A stretch of DNA of 64,000 bases from Cardiobacteriaceae bacterium TAE3-ERU3. Lineage in GTDB: Bacteria > Pseudomonadota > Gammaproteobacteria > Cardiobacteriales > Cardiobacteriaceae. Shown in pieces: positions 8,447 through 16,628 of this stretch; within the stretch, counting starts at the first letter, position 1, and the number at the start of each line of letters is the position of its first letter. Where the stretch lies: positions 144,443 through 208,442 of the forward strand of contig JAHUUI010000003.1 in NCBI GenBank assembly GCA_019218315.1, in the 5' to 3' direction. A program made the translations under genes and the position numbers. A model generated the notes under the pieces. The model saw nothing but the letters and a program-made list of their open reading frames with translations, was not told where the DNA came from and did not search any database.

Positions 8447-9348
8447 CAGTCAATCAAGCCTTTTTCTTTGAGATAATCCGCAGCGACTTGTTGCGCAGAA
8501 AGTCCCTCAACCTGAATTTTGCTGTTGAGTTCTTGCAAGGTTTCGTCATCAAGCGTGGCAAATACCGGCTCGATGATTTCCGGCAACTGCGGATACGCTT
8601 CCAGCACGCTGGCGCGTACCACGGCTGCCGGCGCATAAACCGACTGTGCGCCCTTCTGGTCTTTCAGCACATGCAGATTGGCCGCGGCAATCGCGCCATC
8701 CGTGCCATAAACCATCGCCGCATTCACGCCATTGGTACCCATCGCAGCTGCGCGAATCGTCGCCGCCGTGTTGCCGCCGGAAAGCACCAGCAGCTGGTCA
8801 TCATTTAGCTCAAAGCCATAAGTATCCTGAAATGCCGGAAGTGCCACCGGACTATCGATAAATTCCGCCGATGCCGCCAGCTTCAATTCGCCACCATCAG
8901 CCAAATACTGCTTGAGTGCATCAAAATCGCTCACCCCTTGCTGAAACAGCGCATCATTGACCGCGATGCCCCAAGTATTGTTGGCCGGTGCAGGCTTGAG
9001 CCACACCAATTGATGGTCTTTCTCGTCCGCTTCCTTAATAAAGGCATAGCCCTCGTCGGCATTGCGCCAGCGCTGGTCATCCGCAGTCTCGGTGAAAAAC
9101 GCACCGTTACCAGTGTATTCCGGATAAACATCAATCTCGCCACTGACCAGTGCTTCACGCAGAATATTGGTCGTACCCAGCTCGGTCTTGTCGACCAAAT
9201 CAACATCATGCGCCTGTAGCGTCTGTACCAAAAACTGACCAAGCAAGCCGCCTTCGGTATCAATCTTCGACGCCACCACAACCGGCTCGGCTGCATAAGC
9301 TGCCGTCGCCGCCAAAGCCAATGCTGCACTTAAAATGGATTTTTTCAT
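8446..9348 (-). CDS. osmF: Osmoprotectant ABC transporter substrate-binding protein (OsmF/YehZ type)
   Basis: Periplasmic binding protein for glycine betaine-like solutes, 300 residues with a clean Sec signal peptide (MKKSILSAALALAATAAYA). Family landmarks include VVASKIDTEGGLLGQFLVQ, ELGTTNILREALVSGEIDVY, YPEYTGNGAFF and the C-terminal LNSKIQVEGLSAQQVAADYL. The order osmF-yehY-yehX-yehW is that of the low-affinity enterobacterial system. It is the first gene of the operon. Its promoter must lie in 9349-9461, between it and the divergent comM. Confidence 0.9.
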   Translation of the reverse strand: MKKSILSAALALAATAAYAAEPVVVASKIDTEGGLLGQFLVQTLQAHDVDLVDKTELGTTNILREALVSGEIDVYPEYTGNGAFFTETADDQRWRNADEGYAFIKEADEKDHQLVWLKPAPANNTWGIAVNDALFQQGVSDFDALKQYLADGGELKLAASAEFIDSPVALPAFQDTYGFELNDDQLLVLSGGNTAATIRAAAMGTNGVNAAMVYGTDGAIAAANLHVLKDQKGAQSVYAPAAVVRASVLEAYPQLPEIIEPVFATLDDETLQELNSKIQVEGLSAQQVAADYLKEKGLID

Positions 9349-9458
9349 CTTGCTATCCCCGATTTAAAAAATACAATGTGCGGCATTGTCGCAAAACTCA
9401 CAACCAATCACAAAGATAGACCCGCAGTTAAACATGTCAAAATTCTCATCTTTTCATT

Positions 9459-9467
9459 TGCTATAAT
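9459..9467 (+). promoter_or_regulatory. Extended -10 promoter element for comM
   Basis: TGCTATAAT: TG at 9459-9460, one base, and a perfect TATAAT at 9462-9467, 23 bases before the comM start. The extended -10 form would compensate for the poor -35 region upstream. Confidence 0.6.
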
Positions 9468-9490
9468 CTTTTCCTTTGCACGGACATCAC

Positions 9491-10990
9491 ATGTCACTGG
9501 CCAGTATCCATTCCCGCGCCCCGTTCTCGCTCGATGCCCCACTGGTGCGCGTAGAAGTCCACCTCGCCAATGGCCTGCCACAACTCGCCCTCGTCGGGCT
9601 ACCGGAAAAAGCAGTCAAGGAAAGTAAAGACCGCGTACGCGCCGCCATCCTCAACAGCGGCTTCGAATTCCCGCAAAAGCGCATCACCATCTCGCTTGCC
9701 CCCGCCGACCTGCCCAAAGACGGCGCCCGCTACGACCTCGCCATCGCCCTCGGCATTCTCGCTGCATCAGGCCAAATCCCCGCTACCGGCCTTGAACAAT
9801 ACGAATTTCACGGTGAACTTGCACTCAGCGGCGCTTTACGCCCTGTGCGTGGTGTCCTGCCCTGCGCATTGGCAAGCAGCAATGCCAGGCGCTTTATCGT
9901 CGTCCCTGAAGCAAACGTCAGCGAAGCCAAACTGGTCGCCGGTGAGCAGGTACGCGGAGCGCACAGCCTTGCACATATCGCCGCCATCCTGCACGGCCAG
10001 CAGGATTGGCTCGCCGACAACACTACAAGCGCTGCGCCAACTATTCCCGACTACCCTGATTTCAGCGACGTCATCGGCCATACCCAAGTCAAACGCGCCC
10101 TGCTCATTGCCGCCGCAGGCGGCCACCATATATTAATGAGCGGCCCACCCGGTACCGGCAAATCCATGCTCGCGCAACGTTTTCCCGGCATCCTGCCGCC
10201 AATGACCCGCGACGAAGCCATCACCAGCGCCGCTATCCGCTCGATTAGCCAACACGGCTTCGACCCCGACGACTGGCAACGGCGACCATTCCGCGCACCG
10301 CATCACAGCAGCTCGGCAACCGCGCTGGTTGGCGGCGGCTCGATTCCGCAGCCCGGCGAAATCTCGCTCGCTCACCACGGCGTACTGTTTCTCGATGAAC
10401 TGCCCGAATTTGAACGCCGCGTCCTCGAAATGCTGCGCGAACCACTGGAAAATGGTCATATCACCATTTCACGCGCCGCAATGAAAAGCGAATTTCCCGC
10501 CCGCTTCCAGCTTATCGCCGCGATGAACCCTTGCCCGTGTGGTTATCATGGTGACGATGAACGCAATTGCACTGATACCCCCGACCAAGTCGCGCGCTAC
10601 CGCCAGCGCCTGTCCGGCCCGTTACTCGACCGCATCGACCTGCTCGTACACGTCGCGCGTTACACCCCGCAACAATTGCGCGAAGAAAACACCGGCGAGC
10701 AACACAGCGCCGAACTGCGCCAGCAAGCCAGCGCCGCCCGTGAACGACAAATTACGCGGCAAAACTGCGCCAATGCACAACTCGACAGCAAAGCACTCAA
10801 AGCCCATCTGCACGCCGATGCCGACATCTATCCCCTGCTCGACCGCGCTGCCGCACAACTGCAACTCTCGATGCGCGCCTACCACCGTCTGCTCAAAGTC
10901 GCGCGCACCATCGCCGACCTCGACGCCAGCGATAACATCAGCAAAGCACACGCTGCCGAAGCCCTGCAATATCGTGGCTGGAACACATGA
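9491..10990 (+). CDS. comM: Mg-chelatase-like AAA+ ATPase ComM (YifB)
   Basis: Hexameric branch-migration helicase that helps integrate single-stranded DNA during natural transformation, 499 residues. The N-terminal ChlI-like domain (FSLDAPLVRVEVHLANGLPQ) is followed by Walker A GPPGTGKSMLA, the RPFRAPHHSSSA motif, Walker B LFLDELPEF and a cysteine-bearing NPCPCGYHGDDERNC loop before the lid domain. ATG 9491 (MSLASIHSR) is chosen over an ATG at 9476 because the family begins with this motif. recF overlaps its 3' end by 4 bases (ATGA). Its presence is compatible with competence, although ComM also occurs in bacteria not known to transform. Confidence 0.93.
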   Translation: MSLASIHSRAPFSLDAPLVRVEVHLANGLPQLALVGLPEKAVKESKDRVRAAILNSGFEFPQKRITISLAPADLPKDGARYDLAIALGILAASGQIPATGLEQYEFHGELALSGALRPVRGVLPCALASSNARRFIVVPEANVSEAKLVAGEQVRGAHSLAHIAAILHGQQDWLADNTTSAAPTIPDYPDFSDVIGHTQVKRALLIAAAGGHHILMSGPPGTGKSMLAQRFPGILPPMTRDEAITSAAIRSISQHGFDPDDWQRRPFRAPHHSSSATALVGGGSIPQPGEISLAHHGVLFLDELPEFERRVLEMLREPLENGHITISRAAMKSEFPARFQLIAAMNPCPCGYHGDDERNCTDTPDQVARYRQRLSGPLLDRIDLLVHVARYTPQQLREENTGEQHSAELRQQASAARERQITRQNCANAQLDSKALKAHLHADADIYPLLDRAAAQLQLSMRAYHRLLKVARTIADLDASDNISKAHAAEALQYRGWNT

Positions 10991-12063
10991 CCACCATCAG
11001 CCGCCTGCACATCAGTGGATTGCGCAATCTCGACGGCCTCGAATTGCACGCCCATCCGCACATCAACCACATTCACGGCGCCAATGGTGCGGGCAAAACC
11101 GCTCTGCTCGAAGCCCTGTATATCCTCGGGCGCGGGCGCTCGTTCCGCAGCAGCAAAACCCGCCACATCATCAGCCACGACCACGACTACTACCGTCTCA
11201 TTGCCCACCTTGAACGCAACGGCGACCAGCACCTGCTCGGCATCGAGCGCCACGCCAACGCGCATCAAATCCGTCTCGACGGCGAAGACCTCAAAAGCCT
11301 TGGCGACCTCGCCAGCCTCGTGCCGATTCAAATCATCAATTCCGATCACTTCTCGCTGATTGACCAAGGCCCCGAACACCGCCGCCGATTCATCGACTTT
11401 GGCCTGTTCTACCACGACGCCAACTTCCTGCCACAATGGCAGCGCTACCAGCACGCGCTAAAAAGCCGCAATGCCGCCTTGCGCGACGGCTGGGCAAACC
11501 AGCATATTCGTCCATGGCACGCCATGCTAGACAGCACTGCCAACCACATTGACCAGATGCGCCACGATTACCTCACACAGCTCGAAGCCGCACTCAACGG
11601 CTTCCACGCCAAGCTCGGCGGCCTGCAAACCATCACCATTCACTACCAGCGCGGCTGGCATCAGGACAAAAACCTGCGTGAACTGCTCGACGACAATCTC
11701 GACCGCGACCGCCTGCTCAAGCACACCCGCGACGGCATTCACCGCGCCGACCTGCGCTTCCATTCTGACGGCCACGACATTGCCCACCACTACTCGCGTG
11801 GTCAGCAGAAAACCCTCATCAGCGCACTGATTCTCGCCCAAGCACGCCTGATTGCCGAAGCCAGCGGTCAGCATCCGATCATGCTCGTCGACGACCTCGC
11901 CGCCGAACTCGACCCCGAAAGGCAAAACCTGCTGCTCAACTTCCTCTACGACAGCGGCGCACAGCTCTTCATCACCTCGATCACCCCTGACCTCGACCTC
12001 GGCCAGCGCGACCACCACATCCTGCACCTCGACAACGGCCGCATCATCAGCGACGCATCATGA
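10987..12063 (+). CDS. recF: DNA replication and repair protein RecF
   Basis: SMC-like ABC ATPase that loads RecA at gaps with RecO and RecR, 358 residues. It has Walker A GANGAGKTALLEALY, signature YSRGQQKTLISALILAQ and Walker B IMLVDDLAAELD. The start overlaps comM by ATGA. The stop overlaps the start of the exonuclease-like pseudogene by ATGA as well. In most gammaproteobacteria recF sits in dnaA-dnaN-recF-gyrB. Here it is coupled to comM, and gyrB lies alone about 23 kb away, so the locus has been rearranged. Confidence 0.94.
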   Translation: MTTISRLHISGLRNLDGLELHAHPHINHIHGANGAGKTALLEALYILGRGRSFRSSKTRHIISHDHDYYRLIAHLERNGDQHLLGIERHANAHQIRLDGEDLKSLGDLASLVPIQIINSDHFSLIDQGPEHRRRFIDFGLFYHDANFLPQWQRYQHALKSRNAALRDGWANQHIRPWHAMLDSTANHIDQMRHDYLTQLEAALNGFHAKLGGLQTITIHYQRGWHQDKNLRELLDDNLDRDRLLKHTRDGIHRADLRFHSDGHDIAHHYSRGQQKTLISALILAQARLIAEASGQHPIMLVDDLAAELDPERQNLLLNFLYDSGAQLFITSITPDLDLGQRDHHILHLDNGRIISDAS

Positions 12064-12659
12064 AGCACAGCAAAATCCTCTTTTTTGACCTCGAAACCCA
12101 TGACCACGACGACATCCTCAAAGTCGGCGCACTCCTTAGGCCTGACCAGCAAGAACTTGAGCGCAATACCAACAGCAAATGACACCTCGACAAACTCGCC
12201 CAGCTGGCTCAAAATGCCGATTTCATCGTCGGCCACAATATCTTCCACCATGACCGCCCCATTCTCGCTGCATACCCCACCATGCAGCACCTTTGCACCC
12301 AACCGGGCATCGACACCCAGCAACTCTCACCACCGGCGCTCCCACAAAACCCTTATCACCGCCTAATCAAAAACTACAAACTCATCAACGATAGCCTCAA
12401 TTCCCCATTGGCCAACTGCAAAGCCACTGCGACTCTGTTTGACGACCAAATAGCCGCCTTTAGCACCATGCAGCAGTGCGCCCCACAGCGCCTGCGCATC
12501 TACCACGGCCTGCTCGCCACAAACAGCGGCTACGACCAGCTGTTTCGCCACATCCGCCAAAACAACGCCCCCGCCCCTGACACCCTTGTACAAGACATCA
12601 AGCACCTACTAGAACAAAACCATATTTACAACCCAATTTCACCTCGAAAAAAGCCATAA
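12060..12659 (+). pseudogene. N-terminal DEDDh exonuclease domain of a broken exonuclease/helicase gene
   Basis: The frame opens with ATG 12060 inside the recF stop (ATGA). It reads MKHSKILFFDLETHDHDD, the DxE box of a DnaQ-fold exonuclease, but meets TGA at 12180-12182 after 40 codons. The same frame then continues to TAA 12657-12659 with HLDKLAQLAQNADFIVGHN and IFHHDRPILAAYPTMQHL (second catalytic box), and IYHGLLATNSGYDQLFRHI at the end. Composition matches recF, so this is native sequence. It resembles the N-terminus of large proteins in which a 3'-5' exonuclease is fused to a RecQ-like helicase (inference from pattern memory). The remainder is missing, and candidate C-terminal pieces lie at about 14905-15588. 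Confidence 0.7.
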
Positions 12660-13004
12660 ATCAGGACCACAGCTATTAAAAAACTTTGTTGAGTGGGATA
12701 TATAAATAGCTAGTGACGGGAGTATTTTGACTTAAGTTATATCTTTATTTTTTGTAGCCAATCCTGCTATCCGCCCATATCTGCTCAGCTAGATGTGGCA
12801 ATGGTACGGTTTGGAGCATTCCATCTAAATAAGTGACTACCCTGAGGAGGGAAATAGCAAGTATTTGGGGTACACTTGCCCCGACGCAAGAGAAAATCTG
12901 TGATTTTCTGATAACACACCTAGTCGAGCAGGATAACCGCTACTATCAGGGCTAAACCGTATTTTAAGATAACCAATAATTAACTTTACAAATTAATAAA
13001 GTAG
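12660..13004. other. Intergenic region at the left edge of the kwaAB insert
   Basis: About 345 bases without a supportable gene. Composition drops from GC-rich to AT-rich across it, so one insertion boundary probably lies here. It contains an 8-bp hairpin AGAAAATC-TGT-GATTTTCT at 12891-12909. The segment 12923-12955 resembles 1370-1402. No integrase or flanking direct repeat was found by eye. Confidence 0.45.
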
Positions 13005-13841
13005 TTAATTTAGAACTTTTACTGAATTAGCTAAACGTTTTTCTCCTCCAAAAGAAGTAGTATAAAAACGCTCTTGTATACCATATATAAGATTTTTTAA
13101 ATCAGAATCTGTATTGATTAAAAACTGCCCATTTTTTTTATCATAAGGAAGTCTATCACCACAGTAGCCATTTATATATAAACATATTTCCTGTTTCTCA
13201 TTAGAAGAGAATTTTGATAGACTATCTATTATTAAACTAATTCTCTTACGATTAGGTTTTGATACGTTCTCTGCTTCATAAGAACCGCCTAACTTAATAA
13301 AACTTTCATTTAGAAATTGTATAACTTCAGTTTCTGTAGCTTCTCTATATAAAGTATCTATACCTTCAAAGATGGTATTAATAGTAGCTAAACTTTTAAA
13401 GATTAAGGCATCTAAATCTTTAAAGTAAACGGCGTCAGGTATTTCTTTAATTAATAGGCGGTTATTATTTTCCTCTAGTTTAGTGGATTCACCAAAATAG
13501 ATAAGTGATTTTTGTCGTAAAAAAGTAGATTTGTTAACCTTTTGAAAGTAAAAATTATTATCTTGTACTGAAATAAGGTAAGAAATTTTGTTAAACTCAG
13601 ACCTTTCTATATCATCATGATCTTTAGAGTCAAAATCATTTTTTAATATATCAATACAAAAACTCTGTGATTTAAAATTATCTATTTTGAACCAAGAGTC
13701 TTCATCTAGACTATGATCAGGAGCATAATTAATACAATCTATATCAGACAAATTGAGATTATCAAAAACTATTGTCTCGGATATTAACTTTCGATAAGAG
13801 TTTACTCTAAATCTTTTTATTTTTGCAATAAGACAGTTCAA
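13005..13841 (-). CDS. kwaB: Kiwa anti-phage system protein KwaB (DUF4868-like)
   Basis: 278-residue soluble protein with no signal peptide or membrane segment, rich in Asn, Lys, Asp and Ile. The C-terminal half has the feel of DUF4868: RKRISLIIDSLSKFSSNEKQ, EICLYINGYCGDRLPYD, then FLINTDSDLKNLIYGIQERF and a terminal GGEKRLANSVKVL. In the Kiwa system KwaB is the DUF4868 partner that acts with membrane protein KwaA against phage. The start is TTG 13841, preceded by AAGGAG at ideal spacing. It lies 35 bases inside the 3' end of kwaA, so the two are translationally coupled. AT-rich codon use differs strongly from recF and trpE, indicating acquisition. The assignment rests on pattern recognition plus the partner. 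Confidence 0.68.
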   Translation of the reverse strand: MNCLIAKIKRFRVNSYRKLISETIVFDNLNLSDIDCINYAPDHSLDEDSWFKIDNFKSQSFCIDILKNDFDSKDHDDIERSEFNKISYLISVQDNNFYFQKVNKSTFLRQKSLIYFGESTKLEENNNRLLIKEIPDAVYFKDLDALIFKSLATINTIFEGIDTLYREATETEVIQFLNESFIKLGGSYEAENVSKPNRKRISLIIDSLSKFSSNEKQEICLYINGYCGDRLPYDKKNGQFLINTDSDLKNLIYGIQERFYTTSFGGEKRLANSVKVLN

Positions 13842-14397
13842 AATTTACTCCTTCAATATATGTGTAGCTATTTATTCTATTAGCTTTAAGTGCTATAGCT
13901 TTAGGTTCTCGTAAATCTTTCTTACTAATTAGAAAAAATGACATTCCCTTAACAGTAGTAACATTGTAAAATTTATATCCAAATATAAGAAACAATGGAT
14001 TAAAATATAAGGCTTGAGAAAAAAAAGTAAATACAAATAATATCATATATATAAATATCAAGGTATTAAAATCATTAATACTAAGTGCTACAAAAAAGTA
14101 CCCAAGATAACTAGGTAAAAAACTATTATTTGCATATTCTGTATTAACTATTTCACCAGCCTTAAATCTATCAGACCTTAGTTTTGAACTAAGAATGATA
14201 CTAATACCTGTAAGGCTTACTAATATAAGTATATATAAAGAATAGGATATCCAACCAGAATAATTAATAAACCATTGATACCTATTTAAGTAAGATATTT
14301 TTGTATCTAAAGTAACATCTTCTTTCACTAAGTAAATGATTATTAGTAAAAAGGTAGAATTAAAAGTAAGCAAGCCACGAAATAAAAAGTTTAGCAT
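13807..14397 (-). CDS. kwaA: Kiwa anti-phage system membrane protein KwaA
   Basis: 196-residue inner-membrane protein with four hydrophobic segments: residues about 7-25, 45-68, 94-108 and 110-130. They are followed by a conserved-looking cytoplasmic stretch FNPLFLIFGYKFYNVTT and a basic C-terminal tail. Small four-helix membrane proteins with an NP-x-L-x-x-x-GY-x-x-Y motif, immediately upstream of a DUF4868 protein, are the KwaA pattern. In described Kiwa systems KwaA senses phage attachment at the membrane and controls KwaB. It starts at ATG 14397. Codons are extremely AT-rich compared with flanking genes. An alternative is another membrane-anchored two-gene defence pair of similar layout. 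Confidence 0.68.
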   Translation of the reverse strand: MLNFLFRGLLTFNSTFLLIIIYLVKEDVTLDTKISYLNRYQWFINYSGWISYSLYILILVSLTGISIILSSKLRSDRFKAGEIVNTEYANNSFLPSYLGYFFVALSINDFNTLIFIYMILFVFTFFSQALYFNPLFLIFGYKFYNVTTVKGMSFFLISKKDLREPKAIALKANRINSYTYIEGVNFELSYCKNKKI

Positions 14398-14426
14398 AAG
14401 TTAATCTCTACCTACTAGTCTAAGAT

Positions 14427-14432
14427 ATTATA
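14427..14432 (-). promoter_or_regulatory. Candidate -10 element of the kwaAB promoter
   Basis: On the minus strand a perfect TATAAT lies at 14432-14427, 30 bases upstream of the kwaA start. The -35 region (about 14450-14456) is weak. It suggests that the island carries its own promoter rather than relying on readthrough. Confidence 0.5.
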
Positions 14433-14538
14433 GAATCAATTATGCCTAATAGCTAACTAGCTTACAATCTAGATTAGATACTACAAACAAGTAGTGACGC
14501 ATTACATATATTACTGTATTAAGGAGATATGTATCCCC

Positions 14539-14910
14539 TCACACCATACCCCGCACCCTCGCCATAATTCCCTTTTTAATCGCCAAGTTAACATAGCTAA
14601 CTGCTATAATCAGTAACACCGTCAGCAATGCCACACCACCCATCACGAAACTAGCCAACGGCACACTAAAGCGTAAATCAAACCACTGCGTAATCAGCAC
14701 CCAAGCGGTGATACTCACCCCGACCACGACAATCAGCCCCGCACTGACACCCAATAAACCAATCTCTAAAATATTAATCGCATACAAGTTGCGAGTCTGC
14801 ATACCGAGCAAGCGAAACGGTGCACTGTCTCGCAGGCGGTCTTGTGACGATGACAACAGCGAGGTAATCAGCACCATCATACCCGTAAGCAAAGTAAACA
14901 CCTGCACCAA
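14539..14910 (-). pseudogene. C-terminal fragment of an FtsX-type ABC permease
   Basis: About 123 codons matching the last transmembrane block of FtsX/MacB-type permeases (the YbbP-like COG3127 group). It contains TGMMVLITSLLSSSQDRLRD, the diagnostic coupling segment APFRLLGMQTRNLYAI, then three hydrophobic helices ending in KKGIMARVRGMV. A full protein of this group has about 800 residues, so over 80 percent is missing. An in-frame TGA lies directly upstream of the first TTG, and no start context exists. Downstream it stops 142 bases before kwaA. Composition is close to the chromosome average, so it was not part of the AT-rich kwaAB segment but probably arrived or was left behind in the same rearrangement. 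Confidence 0.75.
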
Positions 14911-15588
14911 TCAGCTCATCTAAACCACAACGCTTTAGATTTGTTTGGCAATCGCCCCACCATCAATACTCGTAATTACAGGGAACTGGCACACGCAAGC
15001 TCCACCATCAGCAAAAACAAACGATAATGACTCTGTTTAATTGCCCCAATGGACTCACTCAACGCCGACGAATCGCAGTCGCCCGTTGCCCTAAATCCAC
15101 AAATGCCTTCACCGACTTAGCAAAGCCATCGCAGACAAAAATAGCACCGTAATCACCAACAACTTCAAAAACCGTAACACATTATCCGATCCTCCCAGCA
15201 CCGACGTATCTGCACTATCAGCATCACTCATCGTCACATCAGGCTGACTCACCAACATCTCAGCCAACCGAGTCTGCTCAACTCAACGAAGTCTTCATCG
15301 ACTAAAGCAGCCGGCAAGAGATCAATGCAGCCACCCACCAGTACATCAACCAACTTGCCATCGGTGATCCGCTAACCCTGCGCAGTAGCAACTACGGCTG
15401 CAACATCCTCGACAAACATGGCAATACTGTCCTCAAAACCAGCAGAAAATACTATCCCGCCCCCCCGAAAAATCCTCATATCTGCCCACATCGCAGATAT
15501 TTACATCCGCAAGCAAAGCGGTAATTAGGATGAACGCTACCATGAAAAGCTGTACTGCGAGCAATTCGCCGTAGTCATCCCGAACTGA
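14905..15588 (+). pseudogene. Degenerate C-terminal remains of the exonuclease/helicase gene
   Basis: No long open frame exists, but three plus-strand stretches read as protein once stops and shifts are allowed. These are SAHLNHNALDLFGNRPTIN onward from about 14911 to 15025, then ADKNSTVITNNFKNRNTLSD at about 15130-15195, then NEVFID-stop-SSRQEINAATHQYINQ and IGDPLTLRSSNYGCNILDKH from 15285. A shift in a run of C follows, then SAHIADIYIRKQSGN-stop-DERYHEKLYCEQFAVVIPN to about 15588. They share strand and composition with the exonuclease fragment at 12060. The simplest reading is that they are the 3' end of the same gene. The helicase family call is inference. Confidence 0.5.
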
Positions 15589-15610
15589 CCCTAAAACGCT
15601 AGACATAAAA

Positions 15611-15630
15611 AAGCCCGGTGAACCGGGCTT
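15611..15630 (-). terminator. Rho-independent terminator of the DUF5339-like lipoprotein gene
   Basis: AAGCCCGG-TGAA-CCGGGCTT, an 8-bp perfect stem with a 4-base loop. On the minus strand it is followed by a run of six T, directly after the stop of the small lipoprotein gene at 15649. Confidence 0.9.
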
Positions 15631-15648
15631 TGTAAAAGCAGATAAGGT

Positions 15649-15939
15649 TTACTTTTTCTGCATTTGATCAAGCATATCTTTCATTTGCTTCATCTGATCT
15701 TTAGCAGCGATACATTGTTGCTTAGCTTGCTCGCGCTGCTCTTTACTCAATGTTTTCCATTGTTCACGAGACTGTTCCATCTGCTTCTCAAATTGCTCCA
15801 TTTGACCCGCAGGTGCATCTTTGCCCATGTCCTTGACCATATCGGCTACTTCTTCACACTCTTTAGGGAAATCAGGTTCGCTTGAGCAACCAGCCATCGC
15901 AACACCAGCCGCAGCCATCATAATCATCCAAGATTTCAT
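15649..15939 (-). CDS. Small lipoprotein, DUF5339-like
   Basis: 96-residue secreted lipoprotein with signal MKSWMIMMAAAGVAMAGC. The lipobox is MAGC, so lipidation is predicted at Cys17. The mature part is highly charged, Gln/Lys/Glu/Met-rich and probably all-helical, with a single conserved-looking disulfide pair (DFPKECEEV near the N-terminus and KQQCIAAKDQM near the C-terminus). This pattern resembles DUF5339 proteins, whose function is not known. The gene is monocistronic between the trpG 3' side and a strong terminator. Confidence 0.75.
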   Translation of the reverse strand: MKSWMIMMAAAGVAMAGCSSEPDFPKECEEVADMVKDMGKDAPAGQMEQFEKQMEQSREQWKTLSKEQREQAKQQCIAAKDQMKQMKDMLDQMQKK

Positions 15940-15986
15940 ACTTAATATCCTTAAGGGTTAAAAATAGAGCTAAATACTATCATCAA

Positions 15987-16628
15987 TTAATTTAATTGGT
16001 GTAAAAAATTGCTGAGCATAACTTTAGCCCCTTCAGTTGCAAATGATTCCGGATGAAACTGCACGCCTTCAAGTGGATATTCGCGGTGACGAACGCCCAT
16101 TACCGCTGCATCAGCTTCAGCCAACTGGGCAAAATCATCATCTTCAGTACCAACTACCGCAGTAATTTCAAGGCATTCCGGCAAAGGCTGTGCCGCGCGG
16201 AGCGAGTGGTAACGCATGATTTGGACGCCCTGCGGCAAGCCGTGAAATATGCCTTTACCATCGTGCAGAATCGGTGAGGTTTTACCGTGCATTGGTGGAT
16301 CATCGCGAATAATCTTGCCGCCAAACACATGCACGATTCCCTGCATACCAAGACACACTCCGAGCATCGGGATCTTTGGCGCAAACTCGCGAATCGCATC
16401 AGCACAGACGCCAAAATAAGCAGGATCATCCGGTGAACCTGGTCCTGGAGAAATCACGATGCGATCAGGCCGCATCGCAGCAATGTCATCAATGGTTATT
16501 TCATCGTTACGGCGCACGATCACTTCGCTGCCAGCCTCTCCTGGATTTTCACTCTGTAAAATCTCACCAATATACTGGTAGAGGTTAAACACAAAAGAAT
16601 CGTAGTTATCAATCAGAAGCACTTTCAT
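15987..16628 (-). CDS. trpG: Anthranilate synthase component II (glutamine amidotransferase)
   Basis: Supplies ammonia from glutamine to TrpE, 213 residues. It is a class I amidotransferase with the N-terminal LLIDNYDSFVFNLYQYIGE, oxyanion motif ISPGPGSPDD, nucleophile Cys in GVCLGMQGIVHVFGG, and catalytic His/Glu in GVQFHPESFATEGA. The start overlaps the trpE stop by ATGA. PabA-type proteins are almost identical in form. Coupling to trpE and trpR favours tryptophan synthesis, though it may serve both pathways. The gene ends the trpR-trpE-trpG operon. Confidence 0.9.
   Translation of the reverse strand: MKVLLIDNYDSFVFNLYQYIGEILQSENPGEAGSEVIVRRNDEITIDDIAAMRPDRIVISPGPGSPDDPAYFGVCADAIREFAPKIPMLGVCLGMQGIVHVFGGKIIRDDPPMHGKTSPILHDGKGIFHGLPQGVQIMRYHSLRAAQPLPECLEITAVVGTEDDDFAQLAEADAAVMGVRHREYPLEGVQFHPESFATEGAKVMLSNFLHQLN

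Noticed and set aside
12660-14538. Prophage or integrative element around kwaAB
   Set aside because: No integrase, transposase, attachment repeat or tRNA end was found at the edges; only composition and gene breakage mark the insert.
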